Of a DNA stretch of 64,000 nt, positions 24,001 through 36,000 are shown piece by piece. The stretch spans positions 160,351,290-160,415,289 of the forward strand of contig NC_134834.1 in NCBI RefSeq assembly GCF_004210375.1, read 5' to 3'. This stretch comes from Tachypleus tridentatus. Taxonomy: Eukaryota > Arthropoda > Merostomata > Xiphosura > Limulidae. The stretch's first letter is position 1. Each line of letters starts with the position of its first letter. The position numbers and the translations under genes were made by a program. The notes under the pieces are model-generated. The model was not told the DNA's origin and did not search any database. It saw only the letters and a list, made by a program, of their open reading frames with translations.

Positions 24001-27000
24001 CCATGAACTGTTCAAGGTGAGAAATATTGTTTAAATCTGTATTAGTAAACTCTGAAGGAAAGGCAAGATTTAACTAACCTTGACATTTCCTAATTATCAG
24101 ATATGAGCCTTCCTTAATAATCCCACAAAGGTTCTACTTTCCATTCTAACATTTTGTTTCTCCTTAATGTATTTTAAGAAATTCTTATTGTTAATTTTTG
24201 CATTTTCAGCCAATATTTTTCACACGTTCTTTTTGCTCTCCAGATTTACTGTCTGACCAACTCTGTTGATCTTCTATAATCTTATAAATTTCCCATCATT
24301 CCAGTTAGTTTAAATTCATTAAATTTATGATGCTTTTCTTGAATTTTATTTCTTGTACCCTTTATGAGCCAATTTGGTTGTTTTACTTGCAATTAACCTT
24401 TTCTTTCCGTAAGGAATGTTTACCTTGAATATTTAAAAAATTTTCTATGTTTGATTTACGTCTTCAAATAACTCAGCTGACCAACTCACAATAGATATTC
24501 TTTTCACATCTCTTCTAAAATTTGCCTTTTGGAAAATTTTTAACCAAAATATCATTATTCTTGATCTCCATATGCAAGAACACATGGAAAGTAATTGAGC
24601 AATGATCACTCGCACCCAAGATGTTCGCCAGCTTCCACCTTCTCCACTATTTCTGTATTAGAAGTTAACATTAATAGAATAACTATAGTAGTTATTGTTT
24701 TAAACCTATTCTTATACTTTAGGAAGACAAGTGGCCTACCTCCTACTAAAAAATTGTCTTTGCAGTACAGTTATCCTTCAACCATTTTGCAAAGGTCATG
24801 TTTCAAAGGTCACGTTATCACATTTATTGACTTGCATTTAAAAGTTTTTATTGAAATACTATTTTATGAATTTATGTCAGTAACTTTGAAATCAAATTGT
24901 GGATTACTATTAAAACTTATACATGCATTAATTTTTTAAAAGTAAATATTAAAAGAGCACATATAAATATTGATTTTTGTGAGTCATGTAGTATGTTGAA
25001 TGCAGCATCCTTTAAAATTAGATATTAGTGATGTTAAATAATAAGTAAATAATTTAGTACAAACTAGGAACTCGAATCACTAATATTGACAAGCGAGAAT
25101 ATAAAATAAGAACCTTATCTTTTTATTTTGCTAAGTGGCCCCATTCAGCTTCTTCCATTTTGTTTTTTAAATGGTCCCATTCTGTTTGATTCAGTACAAA
25201 AGCCATACCTTAGCAAAATAAAAAGATACAAGGAAAACCACTCTGAGGTCATTCTAAGGCATTTTAATCTTTGAAAAAGTTGCCATTTTTTTTATTCAAG
25301 TTTTTAAGGACATAGGTTGTCTTTAGTCTGCTCAAAATTTCATATTTTTCAAAACATAAATCTTAGTTATTAAGTTTAATAAATTATAGAGGAAGCCTAT
25401 GGTAGCAGTGTAGTTATGTATTTAGTTGGTTATTCAACTGTATATAATTTTGTTTGATATGGTCCATGTGCAAAATTTTAAAAGGCTTAGCAACCTATGT
25501 TCAGCAACAACTTGTTACAAAGGTCATAATGAGTAGATATAATTATTTGCTTTTCTTTTGATTTATTGTTCTATATTTTAAGAAAAATAAGTTTAATTTA
25601 TTTCTAAATAGTACTCTATACAAAATAATTGTAATGTGACTGTATATTACAAAATAGTAGTCCACTAAAATACAGCCAAGACAGTTTTATATTACTGTAT
25701 ACATGACCTGATTATGGGAAGCTATAGCTGATGCATGTATAACATAGTTCTTAATATCTTTTTTGGTGTTCTTTTAACTTTATCAGTATCTGCCACTGTG
25801 TTTACCCAGTGTTTTGTTTATTGCACTTACACTTAGGGCTGTAAACATGTTTTTAGTGCAGGAAATTAGGGATTTTACCTTTGTAAGGAATGTAGTGTAG
25901 GAGGACTTGAGAAAACTATGGTGAGCCCTTGTTAGAAATGTCCCATTCTTTACAGCATTGGGTCAAGTAACTTGACACAAGTTAAAACTACATTGTCTAC
26001 CTCAGTGCTTCCCAAACTGCAGAAGTTTTGCAAGTATGAAAGTAATTATTATTTAGTAATGTAAATTTATATGATTTTATTTTCTCCATGGTGTAGTGTA
26101 TAACAGTAAGTTTTGCCTGTCTTAGGGGTATGTCACTAGGTCTATCACATGTGCTGCAAAAAGTTTGATATGTTTAAAAGTCTCTCAAGCTAGAAAAGTT
26201 TGGGAGGCACTGAAAAACAGCATATCTTAATAAATAAGTAAAAAAAGAAACAAGAAAAAGTGCTAAAAGACGATAAAATTTGGTAAATTACAATTATATA
26301 AAATATGACAAAATTCTCATGATTGTTTTTACTATATGTGATTTCAAATACAGAAATATCCATAACTACATAATGAGCTGTACTGGAAAATCATGCCCTA
26401 AGTTGACTACTAATTTTCACATTAATGAAAGTTCTGTAATATTGTAGACTTTCTGAGAACTGAGAAGTAAATACTCGCCTGTATTTTATAAATTGTTTAA
26501 GTTCAGTTTATAAAAAAAACTGAATATTTAGTACAGACATTTTTTGTTATACATTGTTTTATTTGGAGATTTCTACAGTGATAATATTGGGAAGATAGTC
26601 TCTGTGTGTAAACTGGAGATAGATGATGTAAAACTATAAATACATTTGCACAAACATAACACATAATTTGTATGATCACATGGAAAGAAATATAACTTTT
26701 TACATCTATAGTTTATTGTACCTCACAATGTAGTTTTTAAAAATTTTTATTGTGGAGTGAAAAATAAGTAGTCTAATAGCTGTGTCTGTCCAGATAGGTA
26801 TTTTGTCATTGTTTACAATCTGGGAGAATTGGGTTCAATTCAGAATTTTTTCCCCCTTTCCATAACAAAGCACTTCAACATAATTTCAAATCGGTGGTTG
26901 ACCTTTAGTTCAACAAATAAAATTGAAACCTGATACATATTTCTCTTATTCAGAAATTCTATGTTGTAAAATGAGTGGTAGTTTCTAGAGGAATTCTAGG

Positions 27001-30000
27001 TGACTTTACAAATACTAAAACACTTGTCCTGCTCAAAACAGGCAGAAAGTTGCAAATTTACATTTATATAATCTTTACCTCAAAAATAAAATTAACATTC
27101 ATAATATTACAGTAAAAAAAAAATGAAATTATATATGAAGGTATTTATGCACTTATTTTGTAATGCATTTTTTTCATATATATGAGCACATTGGCCCATC
27201 AGGCAGTTGCTTAGTGCATTTAATTTATTCTTGTTTAGCCAATATGTACCACAGGAAAAAGAATAACTGGGGTGCTATAAGTGATATTGCCAGAGCTGGT
27301 CCTTTAAATTGCCAATCAACTCCAGTCAGTATTTATGTTCTATGATGAAAACTAAAATCACTTCTTTGGATATTTGTTTCTTTGATTGTGTGTGTCAGAA
27401 AATATCCAGATAAATCTCTTGTGAAACAAATAAACACCATCTGTCTTGTACAGTATAAAAAAATACATTCACAAATGTGACTGACATGCACAAATAACTG
27501 TAAGAGAATGTTTCAGCAACCATAAATCTTCTGTTAACACCAAAAAAATATCTCCCTGTTGCTAAACACCTTAACCAGCCCAGTCATTCCAGAAGGAAAA
27601 CTCTGTCTACTTGGTAAAGGTCTCAACTTCTGCCCAAATATGAGTTATGTTAATGAACTCAAACTTCTTTCTGTCCTTCATTGATTCTCTAGAAAACTGA
27701 CTTTGTGAATTTCTTTCAATTAACCCCTTCCAGCTGAAAATCAACATATGCTGAAGTCTTTATGGACATCATCACAAAAGAGAGAACCACATTGAGAGTT
27801 GTATTAAAGCTGTAGAGAATGATATAATACGCACCTTAAAATCTTCCAATCATCATTAACCAAAAAGAAAAGTGCTTTAAACAATTTTAATTGAACAACA
27901 ATATCATAATAAGACTATATCATGGAAGCTAACTAGCAACTGGAGGACACTACTTTCTACAAAAACCTTTTGCAAGATCCTACAACTCAGTTTATTAAAA
28001 CCATAACTGATAAGCTTAAACTCCTTCAAAACAATAACATTAACATAGAGACCTTATAGTATTTGATATCCAGACAACCCTTTCTTGGTAGATTTTCTCT
28101 TACCCAAAAAACACAAACCAAAAAGTGGCTATTACATACTTTCTAACATAAACATGGGTACTGAAAAGTTGTCCACTTTTGTTGGCCAATACATAGAATG
28201 TATATCCGTGTATCCTCTCCTCTTATGTGAAGGATACTACCCACTTTCTTAACATCTTAGAAAACAGCAACAATAATGTTCATTTACCACCCAACAGTCT
28301 TTACACTAATATTCTACATAATGAAAGGATAGAACCACTGAAGCCCACATTAAACCTTTCTAATTCATCAGAATCTCAAACAGCAACTTGCCAGCCTTGT
28401 TTTAACTCTGAACAACTTTGAATTTAATAACTAGCATTACATTCAGGTTAACAGTGGGTTCCACAATGGCTCACAGTTATGCCAACATTTTTGTGTCATA
28501 TTGAAAACCAGCTTTTACAACTAAGCCCTGTAAAACCTCATACATGGAAACGTTACATAGACTATATTTTTCATTTGGACATTCTCTCTTAAGTCACTTA
28601 AAGAATTTATCATGCATGCAAACCCATATCATAAAATAAAATGTTTATCTGTGGTTACTAACCTACCTATCTTAACTTTCTTGATGTTTCAGCTGTTTGA
28701 AAAACACAATTTTACACACTGACTAGCATGTGAAACTTGCAGACAGATCACAACACCTTCACAGTAAAAGCTGTTGTCCCTTTCACACTAAATAAAACAT
28801 TACCTATAGTGAAGCTCTTACAATAAAGATATGCAGATATGAAATAGACTAGAGAAAATGCACAAAGGATCTAAAAATACTGTGTTATAAAGAGGATGTA
28901 AAGATACTGAAATTGACAGACATATTGAAATGGCTTAACAATGCTCGGTGAAAAAACATTCTAAATCAAAGCAATCCTGAACTTTCAAATATAACTCATT
29001 ATTACCTATCAGTTTAAACTCAGAAATGTTTCATGAATTCTGAAAAGATTTTCATCTCCTACAGCTCATCACTTGTTTTAAACAAATATTTGCTGAAGTT
29101 CACATTGTCTCCATTCAAAAAAGCAGACCTCTAAGAGATATCCTTGTTCACCCAAAAGTGAATTATATCTGACCCAAAAATGGTTGTCATCCATGCAGAA
29201 AAAGTTTATTTTTAATCAAATGTGCTACTTTATAAACTCCACTGATTAATTTTCTGATAAACACAGTTAAAGAAACTTTAAAATATCCACAGAAATCACT
29301 TGCAAAACAAAAAAACACTATCTTAAACAGTGTAAAAAAAAACACGATCACCAATATTTAGGACGTACACGGACAACTTACGGAAAATGTTTCAACAACC
29401 ATAAATCTTCTATTGACACTGAAAAAGATCTCTCTCATGTTCAACAAATGTGGTCATTCTGTTAATGATGTTACTGTCATTGGTATTGAAAACTAAAGCT
29501 GATAGAGAAATAAAAGATTATTGGGTTTCTAATCTGAACACTGTTCAGTCTTTTGAATTAATCTAGATCCTGGCACTGGTTATCTCCACTCATTGGTTTC
29601 CTCTCTGTCAAAAAAAAAAAAAAATTCTTTGCTAATATTTTCTTGAAAGTTGAATTTCCTAAAACTTGCTATTTACTTAAGATAATTTTTCATATCTGTT
29701 TTTATGAATTTACAACTATAAGGTGTGTTTTTCAGTCTTGAGGTGTCACCTTAATTTTACTTAAACAGTAAGTGTTATTTTAGATATACATATGTTTAGC
29801 TATTTCTAAAGTAAAATATTCCTAACACTTTTTTATGTACACCCTTGCTGTTGGCTACATTGTACCAGAAATGAGATGCTTCCAACAAACTTGGAGAAAT
29901 AGACATTTTATAGAAAACTGGATGACTATGATGTCACTAAACTCTGTGTGTGTGTGTATATCACTCATTCAGTAACACTAAGTATTTTCCAAAATACTTA

Positions 30001-33000
30001 GATTATAAGGTTTTTGTTCATTTCTTTTAAGACTTTTTGAACCTTTGTGTTTTTCTGATGACATCAATTTCACACTTCAGTGTAATATTTGCTGCATCTT
30101 CACTTTATTGTTTTCAGTGGCTGTTTACAACAGATTGTTTATTATTAATCATAAAAACTAGTCAGTTGGCTGTCTGTTCTCTCCTACATGTGGGTATCTA
30201 AACCCAGTTTCTAGCATGATAATTACTCAAACTTGCTGCTGAGCCATCAGGGGCTTCAACAATGAACATTTTTTTGGAATTTTTTCAAGGAGTCTTAAAA
30301 AACAGTAATGATACTTTTTATAATCTCCCATTTATTAGTAATAAAGAATCTTGGAGATTAGTTTAGGTTTTATTTTATAGATAGTTGATGGAGTTTTTAT
30401 TTGTTAATGGACTGTCCTAGCATAGCAAATGGCTAGTAATAATGTGAATAGTAATAACTGTTTTGAAACTTATTGAGTCATCTTTACAATTTCCCTAAAT
30501 ATCTAAGAATCATGAAAAGAATTCTATAGTAATTTTTTGTCAACATTCAAACTAATATCAATGTTTGTCATACTCATTTTGTAGGATGGTATTTTACATT
30601 TCATTGTTATAGTTAAATGACCAGCAGATGAAATGTTTCTATAATAAAATAATTTTTTTTCTTTTCATTGTTCTATAAACTGATGAAGAAAGTATCACAA
30701 ACTATAATTTCTTGCTAACAGTGTGAGAGAATTATGTACTTGGTTACTGACTGTCTGTTGAATCTCTGCATTATAGAAAGTGTAGTTAGTGGTAATAAAA
30801 TATATTAAAACTGTAGCCATAAAAACTATAAATACACAATTTTCATTATTTAGTGCTTTGAGAACCTCCAAGAAGCTATTAAAAGTGAAGAGGGGCTTGG
30901 TATTGAGTATGATGAGGATGTTATCTGTGATGTTTGTAGATCAGTGAGTAAATATTAAGTATTTCTTTATATTCTGCAGTTTAACTAAGTCATTTAATTA
31001 ATGACTACTTATCTTAGTGTACTGTTACCAGTAAAAACTTGTCTAATATCTTTAGAAATTACTTGTGACATTTAATATTAATTCTAAGCTAATTATTTTG
31101 CTTGCACACAAATATCATAATTTTTTTAATTTTGTGGATAAGCAGTTTGAGAAAAAATTACTGAAAGTTTTCTTTAACTTCATTATATAATCTATTCTAA
31201 TGTTTTTTTATTGGTAAGAATTTCCATTTAGAAAAATAATCATTTACAAAAGTCCATCTGCTTTGTGGGAAACCAAGGTTCTGACAGTTTCGCTTAAGTA
31301 TTGTTAGACTGGGTCAGCAAGTTGTTATAAGAGGGGTGGTAAAAATTGGAAACACTGCTCATCAGTTAGAATAAGGATAAACTTCTGTATTTTAATTTAG
31401 TGACTCAATGAATAATGTTTCTCTACTTATGGAAGTATGTTGTAAGTTCAAAGAAAATGATGTCATTGGATACTGAACAGTGAATTGTAAGATTGCCATA
31501 AGTTTAATTGTTGCTTGAAATGTTTAATACTATGGATTATTTATTTTGTTTTTCAGAATGATATGGGAAACATAAGAACAAATAAATAAGGAAATAGGAT
31601 TAATTTGTAAATTGAGCAAGAACTGTATAATTAAACTCGGCATGAGGGGCTATAGTTTAAGATTTTGTGTGATTATATTGAAAAGATTAGTTAATTATGT
31701 TAAATTATATCTTATAACAAAGAACATTTTGTACTGATGCCTATTACTGTAAAGCAATTGCATATATGTGGCAAGTTACATGTAGTGCTACATTTTTCAT
31801 AACAGATTTTAATCATAATTTAGTTTTTACTGAACTTTAAACTTGTTACCTCAATGAGGTCAATACTATACAAATAAAACTGTACTTTCTTTGGACAAGA
31901 GAATATCCGAGAATAAAAATTTACACTTTACTATCACCATAGTTGTTTACTGAGTGATCAGTGATGTCGAGAAAACCCACTTGTAGAGAAATATATATGT
32001 AAAAACGGCTCATTTGGGTTGAAAAAATAGTTTACATACTCTACGCTACTTGCGTAATGTATTTTTTTATTCTCTAAATTCTTCTTTCTCAGTTCAGTCT
32101 CATGATATCTAACAGATTATAAACTTAATTTATTTAGTAATATGTCTTATGATACAGAATGTTTCATGCAACTTGATTGACTTGTACCATCATAGCCTGA
32201 CTCAGAAGAAGGGAATGAAATGGTGTTCTGTGATTCATGCAATATTTGTGTTCATCAAGCTTGTTATGGCATTACTAATATTCCTGAAGGAAGCTGGGTG
32301 TGCAGAACTTGTGCTCTTGGTCTCCAAGCATCGTGCCTTCTTTGTCCAAACAAAGGTGGAGCCATGAAAACAACAAAGTGAGATATATTTTAAGATCATT
32401 TTCTATGTAAAATATGTAACGTATCCAAGCAGTCATTAATGGAGATTAACTACAGTATTGGCCTGGCATGGTCAGGTGGTTAAGGCATTTGACTCATAAT
32501 TCGAGGGTTGCGGGTTCGAATCCCCATCACACCAAACATTTTTGCCCTTTCGGCTGTGGGGGTGTTATAATATGACAGTCAATCCCACTATTCATTGATA
32601 AAAGAGTAGCCCAAGAGTTGGCAGTGGGTAGTGATGACTAGCTGCCTTTCCTCTAGTTTTACACTGCAAAATTAGGGATGGCTAGCACAGATAGCCCTCG
32701 AGTAGCTTTGTGCGAAATTCAAAAAATAAACAAACCAATATTTAATGCTGTTAAAGTACTTTAAGTTCAAAGTGAAGTGAAATGCAAATGTATATGTTAC
32801 AGTGCAACTTAGAATAGATATTAGCATAGTAAAAGAGTAGCCCAAGAGTTGGCACTAGGTAGTGATGACTAGCTGCCTTCCCTCTAGTTTTACACTGCAA
32901 AATTAGGGACGGCTAGCACAGACAGCCCTTGTGTAGCTTTGTGCGAAATTCAAAAAACAAACAAACCAATATTTAATGCTGTTAAAGTACTTTAAGTTCA

Positions 33001-36000
33001 AAGTGAAGTGAAATGCAAATGTAAATGTTACAATGCAACTTAGAATAGATATTAGCATAGTAAAAGAGTAGCCCAAGAGTTGGCACTAGGTAGTGAAGGC
33101 TAGCTGCCTTCCCTCTAGTTTTACACTGCAAAATTAGGGACAGCTAGCACAGACAGCCCTTGTGTAGCTTTGTGCAAAATTCAACAAACAAACAAACTAC
33201 AGTATTGATGGTATTTTTGTATGAATATTTTGTTAATAGCAGCATATTCACTGCCAGTCACACTTTTGACAATCTAGAAAGAAAAAAAAATGTTTTTTTT
33301 TGTTGTTTTTTTTGACTGAACGAAATTAGCCAAAAACTAGGAGTGTCGTATATCATCTAAAGCTTGAGGGGCAAATAACCCTGATCTCATGCTCCCCCTT
33401 CCTCAGGCTATGGCATAATTTGTGTATGATGTGTATGAACTCTCAACATGGCTCAGTCAGTCTGACTGACCATGTGACCACATTGTATTAAATTTATAAA
33501 GACTTTGATTTAATACTACTAATTTTTAATGTATGTATATTTTCAAGACATTTGGCAGTTCTTTAGTAAACATTACAAGTCTTTCACACACACACACACA
33601 CAAATCATGCTTTTTAGTGAAGTATTTTTAATAAACTTAAAAAAAATTGTTTTTGAATATGTTGAAGATTTGTTTCAGTTGTGCAAAATGGTTTTCATGT
33701 GATTGAAACATTGTACTAATCTTACTTACCAATATTTAACAAAATCTTATCAAGTAAATGTCTTTTCTAAACCTTTCCTCCATTCATCTAGGGGTTTTCA
33801 ACAGTGTACATATTTTCTATCCATGGTATGTTTATTTTTTATGCTTTGTCCCTTCATATGTGGGTACTTTGCTGTTTGAATTTCCTTGGCAGGAGTGCCC
33901 TTTTTTCACATGTGTATTTGCATACTTTTTAGCTGTGCGATGTTTCCCCGGATCATTTTTTGCAGTAGTATGTTTTAGAGAATGTCTTGGGTGGTGGCTT
34001 TTCACCAACATTTCTGTATCTTCTCCACTTCTCTCCTGTTCCTTTTCCTGTGTCTAATTCTCCAGTATTCTTGCCTCTATTGGTTACACCTTCCAATTTT
34101 TCAGCTACAAGTTGTCAGACCTCTTATCACTTCTTTAGATTCCAGTATTGTCAGTGGCTACTCTTTGGGTTCCAGCATGGTAGGTTTAAAATTGGCCAGG
34201 TTTACTCAACTGTGGCATCCTTTTGCTACAGATTGTTGGGTTCTTCAGGTGTTAGCAGAAGGACTGTTTCTTTCCCTCCTCCTCAGAATTTACTTTTTTG
34301 CTGCCAGTGTTTCTCTGATGCAGTTTGAGACACTATGAAGAAGAATGTTATAGAACAAATGTTTCACCATTCTCCTGGATTTTATTCTTGGTTTTCCACT
34401 GTCTGTTTGGTTATTCATCTCTTAGGTGTCAACCACTTCAGTAACCTCCCATATTTTACCATGGAGTCTTTTTTTTTCACCCTCAAATGATTATTCACTC
34501 CATGTTTTTGAATGACCAGAGTCAACATTTCAGATGCTTACCTTCCCAACATGCCTCTCACTACCAAATTCCTTTTCTTATTCAAGAGATGGCTTATTTG
34601 AGATTGCTTTTCACACTGGAGAAGCATGTTTCAACTCTACACAGTATCTTATTCATCTGGTAGTATTTGTCAACACATCTCAGTTGGATACAGTCTTCTC
34701 TTTTGTGTTTGAAAAATATGGAGCTCTTGGTTTCCTAAGCCAAGATTTTTTTTTTTTTTTTGTGTTTCTCTTTGTAGAATTGAGCCTCTTTTGGATTCAT
34801 TCATCTTTACTGGTCTTGCTAATGCATATTTCATTCAGTGAGTGTTGCATAATCAATGGAAACTTGTTCAGGATCCCTTGGACTCTTCCATTTTTCTTCC
34901 ACTCTCCAAGTGAACTTTTCTTGGTGACTCAACAGGGACAACATCTCAGTTGCCATTCCTTTTTCTCCTTCCTATTCCTAGTCTTTATCTTTTTACAGAT
35001 GCTTCTCTTACAAGATGGGGAGTATACTTGGATTCTTAGATGATAGCTGGTCTCTGGTTATAACTCCTGGCAGATTATATAGTATTGGATAATTTTCCTG
35101 CTTATAGTTACTTGAGCACTTAGTGAAGATTCATTCGGACAGTTTGACAGTTGTCTTTTACATTAATTGCTAAGGTGACACCTTGTTTCATTCTCTTTGT
35201 TTTTTAACAATAAATCTCTTGTTCTGGGCTCAATTTCAGCAAGTTAATTTTCATTGTTTGTTACATCTTTAATACTTTAAATCTTTTAGTAGATCAGATC
35301 TCTAGTCCCAACAAGTCTCAAATGGTGGAGTAGTATTTTGCTTCTCAAGTGTGCATTTGGTTGTGCTCCCAACAGGGTATCTCCCTTCTAGATGTCTTTT
35401 ACACCAATCTCAGTACCAAACTTCCTTTCTCCTGGTCTCCAGTTCTGCATCCTTCAGCTTTGGCTCTGGACATATTCAGTCAAGATTGGTCCAGTCTCTT
35501 CCTGTGTGCTTGTCCCATCATCCACTTTCTTCCATGTGTTCTGTCTCTCTCTTATTCAAACTTTTCTGTGTTAAGTCCTCCTCATCTCTTGTTCTGTCCT
35601 GCACAACCATGTTTTTCACTCTTGAACCTCTTTCACCCATCTTCTGCTGTGTACCTCTTCTTCTTTCCCAATCACTTGTTGAGCAACCTCATTCCTTCAT
35701 CTTTCATTTCCCCTTACCCCAATACCTGCACTCTCTCTTCATGTACAGGTTTTGTCTGGACCTTAACAAGGTTTTCCAAACTCTACCCAAGTAGCCTTCC
35801 TTCTCTTTTCATTCTTTTTACTCTTCTTCCATATTGGTTGTACCAGCATAAGTAGTACATATTTTATTGCTGGTCTTTGCATCATGGCTTCTTACATTTC
35901 CAACCCACTGTTTCCCACCTTTCTGATTTTGTTTAACTTAGCTCTTCAACAATGATTTAGCTGTTTCTACCATTGCTGGATATAAAAATGTGCTATCTAA

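Larger units (their letters stand above)
27405..29600 (+). mobile_element. Penelope-like retroelement relic with repeated terminal segment
   Basis: The body (about 27590-29560) reads, with frameshifts and stops, an N-terminal [11 protein letters not shown], then [64 protein letters not shown], an RT active-site remnant YIDYIF (28554-28571) and a GIY-YIG-type end (GRTRTT...[13 protein letters not shown] at about 29350-29420; later [15 protein letters not shown]). The same terminal segment also occurs upstream at 27405-27560, so the copy begins with the tail of another unit, as in Penelope pLTRs. Asp to Tyr in YIDD and many stops make it inactive. Confidence 0.85.

Noticed and set aside
34534-35855. 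Plus-strand frames of 168-169 codons that could be taken for genes
   Set aside because: They lie within a DIRS relic, change register relative to the conserved motifs, and have Phe/Ser/Leu-rich text typical of out-of-frame C+T-rich DNA.
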